Of a DNA stretch of 64,000 nucleotides, positions 1-12,295 are shown one piece after another. Source of the DNA: Trichosphaerium sp. ATCC 40318 (taxonomy: Eukaryota; Discosea; Flabellinia; Trichosidae). The notes under the pieces are model-generated. The model worked only from the letters and a program-made list of their open reading frames with translations, was not told the DNA's origin and searched no databases. Position 1 is the stretch's first letter. Every line of letters begins with the position of its first letter. Position numbers and translations under genes: made by a program. The stretch lies in the NCBI GenBank assembly GCA_038496445.1, contig JALMLS010000612.1, forward strand, positions 620,001 to 684,000, read 5' to 3'.

Positions 1-1224
1 CTAACGAAAGAGGTATGCACACATCCACAAAATTGTTGGAGATTTTAACAAAAGGAAGGTAACTGACCTTGAGGCCAAAAAAACAGGTTTGCAGAGCGAG
101 ATTGAACAAACCAAAATAGCAGCTCAAAAGGTATGGGGTAGCTACATACAGAGTTTTTTTGTACATGACATTCGGTAGGAAATTGATGTGGAGAAAACTA
201 AGCTCGCTCTAGAACAAAGTAAACTTGACAAGGCCAAAGCACAATTCAATGAGCTCTCAAAGACTCAATGTGCCACTATAAAGGTGCAAGTTGGCGATAT
301 AGTTTTCACGACTACCCCAAAGACCCTCAAACGCGAACCAGAGTCATTAATCGCCACAGCTGTACCTGTAAACAAATCTTCGTCGACGTCTGTTTTCTTT
401 GATCGGTACGCATAGTCCCAACGAAGTTCACGTGGCCATTTCTTCTTTTGTGTCAACTTTTTTAATGTGATTGTAGTGACCCTAAGATGTTTGAACCTGT
501 ATTGGTATACTTGAGGGACGGTGTTGTTGAGAAACCGACCAAAGTTTCAACTAAGGCACTTGAACGTGAGTTTAAGTTCTATGGTCTTGAAAAAGCTATC
601 ACTTTGCTGAAGGCACTACCAAAGGAGCCATTTGAGAAGCCAAACGATGGTGTGGCTTCTGCGTTAGCTTCATTAAGTGACCTTGTGAAAGCTCAAGCTC
701 TACCGACAAGGAACTATAGTAAGTTCATCAGTAGCTGATCTTGTTAACATCATGTTGGCTTTGGTTTCTGTTGCTTCAGTTGCAATACCAAACGGATACT
801 ATAACACCAGCCATAACTATACTAATGCAATCAATGGTAACACTGTGGGATTTGGGACTAAGAGTGGCCCTTCAACTGTTACATTTACATTGTCAAAGGA
901 GTGTATTCTTGCTCATGTAGTCGTTGGGGTATGCTATTTTCTTTTGTTTGTCTAATTTCGTTTACAAGGTTTCAATAAAGTGCAAGGTGGTTGGGGTTCT
1001 TCTTATCTAAACGGAGCAAGTTGGACTTTTAAGGGTGCAAATGGTACCGTAACGAGAAATATTCCAAACCAGGTACGAAGTCCTACGATTTTTTATGTAA
1101 AATGACATTTATTCAGCAAATTATGCCAATATCAAATGTATTCTCTGTTGCTTGTAAAACAAAAAGTATAACCGTAAGCAAACAATCATACTTTGCTTTT
1201 GGCTACATACTCTTCTTTGAGTGA
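1..1224 (+). CDS. Coiled-coil/BTB (KCTD-type T1) protein with C-terminal beta-rich domain, 5' partial
   Basis: The gene enters from outside the window. The first exons give a Lys/Glu/Gln-rich coiled coil (to about 270), then a T1/BTB fold: 'IKVQVGDIVFTTTPKTL' at 280-330, and after an intron (donor near 405, acceptor near 480) 'DPKMFEPVLVYLRDG'. This is the KCTD-like pattern, in which BTB domains oligomerise and often serve as cullin-3 adaptors. After an intron near 718-779 comes a domain rich in Gly, Asn, Tyr and Trp ('GYYNTSHNYTNAING', 'GGWGSSYLNGASWTF'), resembling a small beta sandwich. The last exon starts at 1117 and ends at TGA 1222-1224. The intron near 900-970 is ambiguous: the obvious GTATGC donor does not keep frame, while a donor at 902 does. 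BTB is supported by motif; cullin binding is only family knowledge. Confidence 0.7.
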
Positions 1225-1902
1225 GTAAAAGGGCATGACAGTAAAAGAAGAGTGGAACAATCACAACTTAGTGCTTTATGTAAATAAAGTTTATTTTTGA
1301 AACTAGTGTAATGAGTTAAAAGAGTTTTTATTCAAAGCGTGACCAGCTTGAAGCTTCTAAGATCACTTCAACTTTAACCCAAAAAAACAGCCAGTGTTAA
1401 TGAACGCACAAAGTATAGGCGTAGAGTGTCATGGCGAAGTGTACCAAAAAAACAAAACATATTTTCAAATGTATTGGTTTAAAAAAAACAAACTGCAAAT
1501 GTTGTTCCTTACACAACGACTGGTGCATCCTTGAGGAAAATAGACATTGCTGTAATACGTATCCTTCGTATAAACGAGATCGGGAATAAAGGGAGGTAGT
1601 TTTATGGCGCCTACGTGTTAATAATAAAATGAGAATAGAAGTTTTTGGTTTTTTTTGGATAAATTTTTTACTTTTTTCGTATTGTTAAACAGGTACAAGG
1701 TGTTCTTCTTCTTATTCGAGGGGCAAACATATCAGCCAAGGATAGTAAATACATTTGTCTTTGAGATATCTATTATTATTTATCCTGGTCTACTCAATCT
1801 TGCACGTAACTCATCCATAGGATTAGTAGGCCTTGCTGGAGGACGGGATGCGCCTATTACAAAATAGTTTAAAAAAAAGCAGGAATACGAATTTCATCGC
1901 GT
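1225..1902. other. Intergenic spacer, about 0.7 kb
   Basis: This lies between the stop of the BTB gene and the stop of the WIP-like gene, so it should hold two convergent 3' ends. It is AT-rich with A/T runs. Short open frames here have no recognisable domain and no matching splice sites. I see no RNA gene. Confidence 0.5.
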
Positions 1903-3436
1903 TTAAAAGATGACTTGAAAACCAATAAGTATTTGCGTACCACCTGGCCTTCCGCCACCGCCGCTTCCGCCACTTACACCCTGACCTGGCGTGACTTTCT
2001 TTAAGCCCGATTTATTATTTTGCCGAATTTGAGATAATAGACCTCCTCTGCCAGCAGCTGATGGTGGTTTTCCACCGCCTCGTGGTGGGGATGGTGCTGA
2101 AGGAGCAGCAGGTGGAGGTGGCGGTCCTGGTGGTCCTAAAAAATATGAGACGGGTCACATTAAGAAAAACGGTAAAAGAAAATGTACCTCCACCCATTTT
2201 AGGAGGTCTAGCTGGTGGCGCTCGAGCGCCGCCTGGTGGTCCTGGAGGTCCTGGTCTGCCACCTGGGGGTCCTGGTGGACCGGGTCTGCCACCTGGAGGT
2301 CCTGGTGGCCCAGGTCTGCCACTTGGAGGGCCTGGAGGTCGTGGTCCGCCTGGTGGGCCCGGTGGTCCTGGTCGACCGCTTGGTGGTCCTGGTGGTCGTG
2401 GTCCGCCTGGTGGACCTGGAGGTCCTGGTCTTGGCATGCCCATTGGTGGACCTGGTGGTCTTGGGCCACCTGGGGGTCCTGGTGGTCCGCCGCTCATTGG
2501 TGGAGGCCTAGGCGAGCCTTGCATACCCATTGAAGGACCAGGAGGTCTAGCACCACCTAAGATTTATTAATAAGAAAACACACGAACAAGGTCTTAGAAA
2601 GCCTATTTCATATCAAATACAAAATCGAAAGAAGCCAGGCAAGGCTTTTTTTACTGTTTTAATTTCTAAACGGCTTTTTACAACTATTGTGCGATAAAGG
2701 TATTTATGAATGCAATGGAGTGACGTAAGTAAGTTGACAAAATAAGCACGTGCGCCAAAAAAATCAAAAAAAAAAATAAAGCGTTTTAGAAATCACAACA
2801 GTTGAGTTTTTACTGCTGGTATGTATTTGCATAGAGCTGCAACAATACATCCTTCATTTTTGAAAATAAAAAGAGCTAAAACAAAAAGAAAAAAACCTAA
2901 GGCAAAGTAAGCCTTCTAGGTCCAATTGCCGTTGAGGTTTTCAACCAAAGACAAAAAGTAAAAGGAAAAAAAGGTGTGTTGATCATTATACATCTACACG
3001 TTGTTGTACATACCTGCACTAGGCATTGGTGGCGGTGGTGGAACAGCTCCGCCGCTGACCGGAGGTGCTGGCGCGGGAGGAGCGTTAGAAGCTACAGGGG
3101 GTGCGCCTAGGATTACGTTAATTTTGGCGTGGGTTTCATCGTTGTTTTATTTTATTATTTTAGCGTCGTTATTGGTTTAGCCACGCTAGCTACTTTTACA
3201 CAATAACAAGCAAGCCGTATAACAAAGCAAATCAAATAAGAAGCCAAAAAAAAAAAAAAAACAGCAGAATTTTAAAAACAGGACGAACCGCTTGAACCAC
3301 CCACATCGTCTACAAAAGGTACATCTGCTGGTTCTGTACCTGAACTAGAACCACTAGGGTATGTTTTCTGCCCTCCTGTGAAACTAGGCGGTGGAGGTAA
3401 CTCTGATAAAGGTTTGAAGGACCAGTTACGCGACAT
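1903..3436 (-). CDS. WIP/verprolin-like proline-rich WH2 actin regulator with permuted motif order
   Basis: Four exons join in phase. Exon 1 starts at ATG 3436-3434 and reads 'MSRNWSFKPLSELPPPPSF', then 'GGQKTYPSG'. This resembles the WASP-binding segment near the C terminus of WIP/verprolin (F-x-P-[IL]-S-[DE]-LPPP followed by a K-x-YPS motif). Exon 2 (about 3018-3111) is Ala/Pro rich. Exon 3 (about 2190-2555) is a long run of GPPGPPGG/RPPGPP repeats. Exon 4 carries a WH2-like actin-binding helix 'GRGGLLSQIRQNNKSGLKKV' near 2000-2060 and ends at TAA 1905-1903. WIP proteins bind G-actin by WH2 and stabilise WASP to control Arp2/3 actin branching. In known WIP the WH2 is N-terminal and the WASP-binding motif C-terminal; here they are swapped. 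The exon 1 donor is weak (two in-phase options near 3277 and 3290). Confidence 0.75.
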
Positions 3437-5383
3437 ATAATGTTTACCAAAATAAAGGACTGAAGGGCTTTTATATTGGTTTGCCGCGGGCTGTTGTTGT
3501 TAATGTCGCTGGCACCTATCGTTTGTGGTCTACAGTGCACAACTTTGTATCATAAATAATTTTCTTATCTGCTCTTTACAGTTTGTTTATTGTACACCAC
3601 ACCTATTGTTAAACAAGAATAAAGCGGTGCGTTTAAGATGGGTAAAGGCTAGGCAGATATTTATAGAGATTTGTTGGTAACACCCTCTCTACTACCACGT
3701 GAGTGTATACATGCAATATCCGGACATATTACGTAAATTGGGTTGGTTTTTTAAGAAAGGACACCTCAAAAACGACAATAACACTTGTTTGTCGCATCAA
3801 GATAATATTAATCACGTGACTGACGAGATGAATTGCCATTTTTTCATAAGTTCAAAAAGGGTTGACACTAGGTAAAGGAACGTAACGTAGAGATCAAGGG
3901 CGTTTATCTGAAACTTGTATTCATGCATGTTTACCATAAACCAAAACCGAAGTACTAAATGCACCATTCCAAAAGGTACGAATACAATTGCATTAGAGGT
4001 ATCTAGACAAACTGCTTTGTGAAGCAATGCATATGTGCGTATTACAATTCTTGAACGAGTGACGAAGGTTGTCTTACTTCCAATTAATAGTAACAATAGG
4101 TCATGTCAGCGCAAAGTACCACTTACAACTTGAGGAATCACAAGCCATAAATACAAAAACAGTTTGCCAAAATTAGAGTCTTAGGTCACTCGCCAGCATG
4201 AAATTTTTCGTGGTTAATGTGTCCGTTGTGAAAAAACCAAAAAGGTGATTGAGTCCGTGCCTGACTTTGTGTTCCCACCCTTAAGAATGAGGAGTTATTA
4301 GGGTGAGACACTTGACACTCTTCAAATTGATGTCGTGCTAATTGTAGCGACGACTTGCATATTCTTGAGATGTGTCTGTATCTAGGCATGTTTTGGACAT
4401 TGGAGCACCGTGTGAAGATTTTATTGACAAGAGCCTGCATGTCTCCGGATTGTAGTCAGCGATATCATTTATCATAGGTTTTAGTTGATAGTTTTTAAGG
4501 GCAGCGTAATTAGAAAGTAAGCCGCCCTAAAAGTCTATATAGTTGATACGCTAATCCGAGACTTCAGTGCTAATGCACGGGTCTTCGAATTAAGAATGTT
4601 GTTATTGTGGTTTTATAATTGCGTCTTTTGGAATTTTTTTTATTGTGGTACTAAGTGTAGATAGTATAGAGTATGTATGCGTTGTTTGGAATGAATTTGA
4701 AAGAGTTTGTTTAGGTAACACAAAAAAAAACACTAAAAACAGAAAACCATTCCTACTTTCTGAAAATTGATGGGAATGTCGTTATATTCTTGTCGTAGTG
4801 TTTGCCACCACTTATTGATACTTTTACACTAGTTTGGTAACACTTTTTTGTTGTGTACAAAGCTAAAACGCTCTAAAACGTTTGTCTACGCTCAAAAATA
4901 CTCCAAAACAGCGTTTTAGACTATTTACGAAGAAGCTCTGCAACCTGGCAACATTGTCTCTACCCTCTAGAATCTCATTGTAACTGCCGCATTAACATCA
5001 ACTCTGTTAGTTTTACCATAACGACGTATTTAACAAATAGTTGACACCTTTTCGATGAAAATAAAAAGTTATTCTACTGATTGTACAATGCCTGCACTAA
5101 TTTGTTCGTGTTAGTCACTCGTTTAGAATTGTAGAGGCTATGTCATCCAAGCTACAAATTGTAACGGTTCTTGTCAGTTTTCTGTTCTACTAGCAACTCA
5201 ACTTATTGTTTTACTCGCGCAGAAACAAAGCGCATGTAAATCTTTTTTTTGAAGTTTGCAGTCTCTACAAACCCAACTCGTCACTTGTGATATTTTAAAG
5301 CACGTGCAAGCTCAATAAATAAACTGTGTTGGCGTAAACGTTTTATTTGGTTTAAAAATACTTTTGGGGTAAAGTGACAATGT
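3437..5383. other. Long spacer without a recognisable gene, about 1.9 kb
   Basis: Two minus-strand open frames (4440-4186, 84 codons, and 4096-3812, 94 codons, the latter with a hydrophobic stretch) lie in line. They match no family I know and I cannot join them convincingly, so I do not call a gene. A CACGTGA site lies at 3813-3819. A 10-base inverted repeat (CTAAAACGCT at 4863-4872, AGCGTTTTAG at 4910-4919) could fold. The part near 3437-3600 should hold the WIP-like gene's promoter and the part near 5300 the eEF2 3' end. Confidence 0.4.
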
Positions 5384-8300
5384 TTACATTTTGTCGAGGA
5401 AGTTCTCGAGACCAGGAACGAACTCTTTCAAGCCCTTTCTTGCGCGAGTCTTCTTAACGATTTCACCGACCTTGGTGGAGTAATCCAAAGGATCTCCTCC
5501 AATCTTTTGCCAGTGATCGAACACACATTGTGGGAAAGCTTGTCCACCGGTGTGGGAACGCAAATCAGCGGTGAATCCGAATGATTCCATGACAGGCAAG
5601 TAAGCCTTTACCATGTACAATGGAGTACCGACCTTTTGTTCTTCAGCGAAGACGTGACCACGACGACGATTCAATACACCGTAGATACCACCCATAGCGG
5701 TATCAGGGGTTTGGATCTCTACGAGGTAGACAGGTTCCAAAAGAGTTGGTTTGCTGACCAATTGGCAAGCGTAGAAAGCACGACGACTAAAGAAAAATGG
5801 TAAGAATAGATCATCGAATAACAATAACAAAAAAAGAATTCGTACGCAGTTGGGATGATTTGACCACCACCTCTGTGAATAGCATCAGAGTGAAGGGTGA
5901 CGTCGAGGACGTTCATGCGGACACCGCGCATGTTTTCTTCGCAGAGAATACCTTCCTTGGTAGCCCATTGGAAAGCGGCATCGCAAGAATCTTTGATTTC
6001 GTTAAGGTATTGGCAACCCTTAATAGAGGAGTAAGTAAAAGCGAACCAAACACAAGAAAACAAAATAACGTACCTTTGTGGTATCGACCAAAAAGTTAGG
6101 TCCCTTGGCGTTAGGTCCGAAACACCAGATTTTACGTGCATCAGCAACGTCGAATTTGAACTCATCAGCGAGGTAACGGGCTCTGAGTTTGACATCGTCA
6201 CGAGCGGTACATTTACCATCACCAATAGCCTCAGCGAGACCCTCAGGAAGAGGCTCACCAGACATAAATAGACGGTTGTGTTTGTTAGGGGACTTGGCGA
6301 GACAGGTTCTCTCGGTATCCTCAGTGACGGTTTCTCTGTATGATACAACAGGGTCGGAGGTCTAATAAAAACGTAAGAAGAAAATCGAATTATGAACTAG
6401 AAACCAAGAAAATTCAGTTAAAAAAACGTTAAGCGTACCTTCAATGGAACACCACAGTATTCTTCTTGGAGATCCTTCAAGCAAATTTCAAGATGAAGTT
6501 CACCGGCACCAGCAACGATGTGCTCACCAGATTCTTCAATGGAGATGGATACCAAAGGATCAGATTTGGACAAACGTTTCAAACCTTCTACCAATTTTGG
6601 CAAGTCAGATGGGTTCTTTGGCTCAACAGCGACACGGACGACAGCGGAGACGGAGAACTTCATCATACGCATGTTGTGGGTGGTGTCAGCATCAGTAATG
6701 GTAGCAGACTTGAGGATGAATTGATCAACACCAACAAGACCGACTGTGTTACCAGCAGGTACATCAGGGATAGGTTCTACGTAACGGCCCATCATGAGAA
6801 CAGTACGTTGGATGTTCTTGATGAACATATCGCTCTATAATAAAGTTAGCAAGGATTTAAGAAAGGCAGTAGAACGTGAAATGCAGTAGTACCTTAGAAC
6901 CAGGCTTGTAGTCAGGTCCTTGAATTCTGACCTTTTGTCCAGATTTTACAGTTCCAGAGAAGACACGTCCGAAAGCGTAGAAACGACCTTTATCATTGGT
7001 AGGTACCATCTTGGATACGTACAATACGAGAGGAGCTGCAGGGTCGCAGTTAGCGATACCTTGACCAGCCTAACAAATTATAAGAAAACACCTTTCGCAA
7101 ATAAAAGCACCGAAACAAAAAAAAAAAACAAAAAACGAATGCGTACAGCGTCATCAGCAGGTCCAGTGTAAAGTGTGTTGACACGGTACTTTTGGGCCTT
7201 TACTGGGGATGGCAAGTGAACGACCAACATCTCTAGTAGTGCCTCAGCGGCAGGCAAAAATTTTCTCATGACAGTCTTCAAGAGAGGTTTGTCGGTGAGA
7301 GCGCGCTCTTCGGTTTTGAGACGGATGTCGAGGGCCTTGAGCATTTTGTTGTATTTTTCCTTGTTTCCCTTCATGATAGCATCGAAGAGTGTGTAGATAG
7401 GCTTCAAAACGAATTGGCAGAAAGTACGCTTGAGGGCAGCACCGTCAGCGGTGTAAGCTTTTTTGGTCCATTTCTTGGCCTTGGCGTTAAAGTAGTTGTC
7501 GCCCCACAATTTGGTCATCAATTTTTCCTACAAAAAAATCGTCAGAAATCGTGACGTGGTAACATAAATTAATCTGCTGAAAACGTACTCTTTGTACACC
7601 GAATTTTTTGGAGTACATATCGGCGAATTTGGTGAGGGTGAAACCCCAACCGTGGAGGCCTGATCCGAAAGCGACGGTACCCTAAAAAAAATTATGTGAG
7701 CGAGACTTCGAGACAAAAAAAAAAAAGTTCTCTCGTGTAGAAAAGTTTTTGTTCGCGGTTACGTACTTTTGATGGGTATACTTGTACGTCACCGAATTGT
7801 TCATCGAAATACGTGGCAATAACTACGTTGGTTGACTCGATGGTTCTTTGGAGGGACTAGTAAAACAAAAAATAAGGGTGGGAACTATAGAAGAAAAATC
7901 AATAAAACGTACTTGGTAGCAAGCTTCAGTGTCTAATTGAAGTTCCAACAATTGTCTGTCCATCTTGTTGACCATAAGGACAGGTACAATACGTTCGCCA
8001 AGAGCTTGACGCAATACAGTTTCTGTTTGTACACAAACACCGCTGATGGAGTCGACGACAACGAGGGCACCATCGGAAACACGGAGAGCGGCAGTAACTT
8101 CGGAAGAAAAGTCAACGTGCCCCGGCGAATCGATCAAGTTGATCAAGAAAGCGTTTGAGCCTTCACGGAGTTCCTCAGTGAGTTTTTCCTTTGGGAGCTC
8201 GTAGTAAAGTGAAACACCAGTAGATTTGATAGTGATGCATCTATCTTGCTCGTCCTGGCGTGTATCGGTAAATCTGGTCTCTCCAGCCTTTGCACCAGCA

Positions 8301-8542
8301 ATAATACCAGCGGCGGCGATGAGAGAATCGGTCAAAGTAGATTTGCCGTGATCGACGCTGGTAGTTTGTAAAGGAGCTTAAAAGTGAAAAAAATGGTTTA
8401 AAGTAAGGTCGCAGAAGGATACTGAGCAATAACACACATGTTTCTGATGTTATTACGTCTGTCCATAATTTCGCGGATCTGTTCGACTGTAAAGTTGACC
8501 TGCAGGTGTTAGAGGCCATAGCGACGCGTAGTGGTTTACCAT
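5384..8542 (-). CDS. EEF2: Translation elongation factor 2 (eEF2), 11 exons
   Basis: eEF2 is the GTPase that moves tRNA and mRNA through the ribosome. ATG is at 8542-8540 with an intron after the first codon; exon 2 reads '[20 protein letters not shown]'. The P-loop region '[14 protein letters not shown]' is rebuilt across an intron whose acceptor lies near 8364. '[20 protein letters not shown]' is the effector loop with the threonine that eEF2 kinase modifies elsewhere. '[12 protein letters not shown]' is G3 and 'VNKMDRQ' is G4. Domain II ('[17 protein letters not shown]'), domain III ('[14 protein letters not shown]') and domain IV follow. The diphthamide loop '[15 protein letters not shown]' is intact near 5860-5900. 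Exons lie roughly at 8542-8539, 8498-8427, 8363-7916, 7857-7766, 7682-7590, 7527-7147, 7070-6892, 6836-6440, 6362-6075, 6030-5846 and 5788-5384. Several segments read closest to fungal eEF2. I see no broken motif. Confidence 0.97.
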
Positions 8543-8663
8543 TTTGAGTGTGCTGTGTGGTTCTTCCGGTGGAGCTCGCGGATAAAACTGTTAAGGAAAC
8601 AGGAAATTTGTTAGAATTCGCAAAAAAAAAAACACGGTAAATGCGGCACTTAACCAGTTTATT

Positions 8664-10671
8664 TTACAATTTTTTTGGCGTTAACACGCATTGGTTTGCG
8701 CTAACAAGCGAATCGCGAGCCTTTCTGAACAGTTGTGGCTGTTTCATGATTTTTAGCCAAGGTTTGCTTCCAATTTGCTTCTTCTGGCACCATTGTGGCG
8801 CTAGTTCGATCAAAAGTTCAATTTGAGACGTAACCTCGTCTACAGAAATAAGTGTTAATAACAAAAAATTGTAACCACAATTATTACCATCTCCAATAGG
8901 TGATCTGTACGAGGACGTTATGTGCGAAATTACTTTGTCCATAGGCATAATAGACTTCCCAATGCTAGTGTACTTCTCCCAAAGCATGTCACAAAGCGTG
9001 GGGAGCCTTTGTATGAGGTACCTACAGAATAGTAAAAAAAGTCGTAAAGTTCAGAACCGTTGTTTGCGCACCTACGCGCCCTCTCAGCGCGTTGTCCTTC
9101 CATTTCCTTGTTACTTTTCTCATTGAAACGCGCCTGGTGAGCATTGTTACGAAACTTGCCAAAAATCGCACAAAAAAATAATCAGAGTTGCGTACTTCGA
9201 AAATAAGCTTCGTGTCTACGCTAGCGAGCGCAGGTTGAACTTTTTTGCCGAGTATTTTTGTATTCTTCTTTCCAGCCTTTCCTTCCTCGATTTTGAGCTT
9301 TTTGAACGCGTTCCACGCTTCGTTTCTATTTCGTCGCTTGACAAATTCCGGGTGGTCGGGTCCAGCAATCAGTAATTCCAGTTCTTCTTTTGTACTATTG
9401 TGCAGTGAGTAGAGTGCAGTAATGTTGTAACGAATAGAAATTGTAGAGTGTGCGTACATAATGCCCACTTTACCTCCATGTTCTTCTGTTGGCTCAGGCG
9501 GTAGTGGCGTGCGTGGCGGGTCTGGCACAGCGCTTAGTTTGAATTCTGAATGCCACGCTCGTAGTGGAGCCTCTGCAAGGTGATTTGGCAGATTTAATTT
9601 GTGTAAAAACGCTTTGTGGTGCCCTTTGACAATGTTGAAAAGGCGTGCGTAAAAGGTACCGCGTCTCACACGTGACTACGCGTTGGTTAATGTCGTCTGG
9701 TAAAACTAATTTTGGGTACCTTTTTGGCGAATTCTAAGGGCTCGGCTCTGCATATTGGAGCGTCAATTACAAGTTCGAGAACAGGTTTGGCGTCTCTGCT
9801 GTTGTTGACTTTTGTCCAAGATAGAGTGTACGCCTCTGGCCATACACCGAGAATATGTTCTAGCGTCTCAGCAGAGAATCGCCTTTTGCTGATGCGTTCT
9901 ATTTGGTCGAAGATATTTTGGAAGGTACAAAGCTTAGTGCCACGGTGATATCCTACGTGTCTGTTAGCCACAGTATGTTAGATTATGGATCTAGGGTTCC
10001 TTTGTGGTTACGTGCCAAGTACAGTTTCAATTGCTTGGAATACGGATACCAAGTGTTTATAAGAAGCGGGAAGTGGCAAGTAATTTGTTCCTGAAAATGG
10101 ATTGACATTCTGTCTTATGTGTCAACCAAAACTCGGATATTTAATCTGTACGTACGCGAGAGTTGTTGTGTAGCTCCCTGAATACTTGATTACCAAGTGG
10201 TTTTGGTTTAGGTTTTTTTGTTGGGTTTTGGCGCCTTGTTTTTGAAATTCGCGCTGGTTTCCGTTTGGATAGTTGGATAGGTCGTTTTTTTACAATAGGT
10301 TTTGGTGTTGGTGTAGCATCTGTCATAATGGTGTCTTCTACAGTGGATTTTGGAGGTATTTTTTGCATTGGCTTTTTAAATTCTTTGGAGGGTTTGTTTT
10401 CGCTAACTGCAATCCTCCTTCGCGTTGTCGTACGCTTCTTTATCTTTATAACTTTTTTACGTCTTATTGGAGCCTGTTTAGGCGCGTGGGTTGTTTTGCG
10501 TTTCTTGGAAGGCTTAGTTTGCGTATTTACGCTCGGTTCGATAGTATCGTCATTTATCCGTTTTCTTTTCTACAATGGCGTTACGACGTAATTTGTTATG
10601 TGTAATCTTACAGCACGAAGTGATCGCTGAGTTTGTTGGCGCGTTGATGCGCGCGTAACTCTTGTAGACAT
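8664..10671 (-). CDS. CDT1: DNA replication licensing factor CDT1
   Basis: CDT1 loads the MCM2-7 helicase on ORC/CDC6-bound origins. Exon 1 (ATG 10671-10669) gives 'MSTRVTRASTRQQTQRSLRA', then an intron with acceptor near 10578. The next exon is a very basic disordered region (repeated KKR, 'KPIVKKRPIQLSKRKPARI'). The winged-helix/geminin-binding fold follows: 'TFQNIFDQIERISKRRFSAE' and 'GVWPEAYTLSWTKV' near 9780-9930. 'IVKGHHKAFLHKLNLPNHL' and 'LRAWHSEFKLSAVPDPP' at 9520-9640 correspond to the end of that domain in animal CDT1. The C-terminal MCM-binding winged helix is near 8664-9020 ('SQIELLIELAPQWCQKKQIG'), split by an intron at 8839-8888. Stop is TAA 8666-8664. No canonical N-terminal PIP-box is visible, so S-phase destruction through PCNA/CRL4 is not supported. 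The family call is firm; a few middle joins are approximate. Confidence 0.88.
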
Positions 10672-10902
10672 TGAGTGGTGCTGTTGGGTTATAGGTAGTG
10701 AGACTGTTAACAGTTGTACTTGTGGCTTTTTAGCACTGTAGATAAGTTAGCTCGTTAAGCTGCTGTACCCAGGTCTCCGCAATAGGTACGTACAACATGT
10801 GACAAATGCATAGTTGCTCGTTGTGTCGAATTGGTGTTGACATTTTACAATAGTTATACATTGGTTTGAAAAAGAGTTAGTAGTGGTCTAAACGTTGTTT
10901 TA
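10672..10902. promoter_or_regulatory. Divergent promoter between CDT1 and the adducin-head gene
   Basis: Two oppositely directed start codons are 231 bases apart. Both promoters and 5' leaders must lie here. I see no clear TATA box or shared palindrome. Confidence 0.4.
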
Positions 10903-12286
10903 ATGACAGACGCGGCGAAACTAAGCGGTACAGTGGTGTATTGCATGTGTGTTGCTGGGGATCCTCCAACCCGCGCATACGTACCTCTAAATACTACATT
11001 TACTATTTCATCGCTTATTCCTACCATTGTACACTACTTTCAAACAAAACTAGCAATTGAAGGTAATTAAATTGTAAAATAAGTACCTAACCGGATAGTA
11101 GTACCAAAGCAAGTTAGTGTCAAGGTGAATGATGTTTACGCTCACAACGAAATGACACTTAAAGATGTACACGCAGATATTATGCGCATAAAGATAGAGT
11201 TAGTAGATAACAGTCCACGACCTGAGCCTTCTATGCAACGAGAAATATCAAGCAAGAATCCGTTGGCTGCATATAGCACACAAGAAGTTCTTGTAAGGCA
11301 AAAACTAGCGGCAGCGTATAGACTTTTTGATAAATTTGGATGGTATTATCACGTGCAAACACGGCGCTTTTGTTGTTTACTAAAAAAATTCTTATAGGAC
11401 AGATCTCATATACAATCATCTTACAGCTGCTGTTCCTGGTGAACCAGGACATTTCTTGATCAATCCTTTTGGGTTACTCTTCAGTGAGATTACTGCGTCA
11501 AATCTAGTTAAGGTAAAATAGTGTTATGTAGTATTTTCTTAACAATAGTTAAAGGTAGACTTGGAAGGTAATGTTGTAGATCAGGGTACTACCGCTTATA
11601 ATATAAACAAAGCTGGGTATAGGAGGGTTTGTCAAAATTGATTGTAACGATGACGTAGGTATGTAATACATAGTGCAATACACGAATCCAGTGATGACAT
11701 AAAAGCAGTTATGCATTGCCACGCAAGTTGTGGTGCGTTTAACGACACATTTTTTTTAATTCGTTTTCTAACTTCATTGTAGGTGTTGCAGTGGCTTGCA
11801 ATAAAGATGGACTGCTACCAATATGCCAAAATGCTGCTTTAGTTCATGGAAATGTAGCTTACCATGACTTCGAGGGGATTGCTATTCGTGAGGGTGAAAA
11901 AGAGCGACTTGTTAAAGATTTGGGTGCTAAAAAGGTAAACGCGAAACTTTGATGCTTTCTTGCACTTACTTCAATACTAGATTATGATTTTACGGCATCA
12001 TGGGCTACTTACTTGTGGCAGTTCAGTAGAAGAATCATTTTACAATATGTATATGATTATACGTGCTTGTGAAATTCAAGTGATGGCTATGTCTCATGGA
12101 CCTGAAAATGTAACACAACCTCCTCAAGAAACCATCGCTTTTAGCGAGAAGGTACATAGCACAATGCACAAAGAAGGTATGTCACAAGTTTCCATATAGT
12201 GCGTACTAATAATACGTTTAGGTATTGGAAAAAGAGAGTTCGCTGCTCTGTTGAGAGGACTAGTAGATAAATCTTATCTTTCATAA
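10903..12286 (+). CDS. Class II aldolase/adducin-head family protein
   Basis: The proposed start is ATG 10903-10905 (MTDAAKLS); a 169-base intron to 11098 then restores frame (VVPKQVSVKV). The class II aldolase/adducin N-terminal fold follows: 'LAAAYRLFDKFGW', 'DLIYNHLTAAVPGEPGHFLI', 'NPFGLLFSEITASNLVKV'. The zinc-site histidines of the enzyme family appear as 'VMHCHASCGVAV' and 'LRHHGLLTCG', and the substrate-side 'HDFEGIAIREGEKERL' is present. Enzymes of this fold split or epimerise sugar phosphates, and adducins use the fold for spectrin-actin assembly. Because the metal histidines remain, an enzyme is more likely than a structural adducin, but the substrate cannot be named. The N terminus of about 60 residues before the domain is unusual. 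Stop is TAA 12284-12286, only 9 bases from the convergent gene's stop. Confidence 0.85.
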
Positions 12287-12295
12287 TTAAGAGTT

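Noticed and set aside
1655-1867. 70-codon frame
   Set aside because: No domain, no splice context, AT-rich spacer.
2061-2570. Plus-strand Gly/Pro-rich frame opposite the WIP-like gene
   Set aside because: GGN/CCN codons read as Gly/Pro on both strands. WH2 and the splice sites are on the minus strand.
10265-10605. Two plus-strand hydrophobic frames with apparent membrane helices
   Set aside because: They are antisense of the Lys/Arg-rich CDT1 N-terminal exon; AAA/AAG-rich codons read as Phe/Leu backwards.
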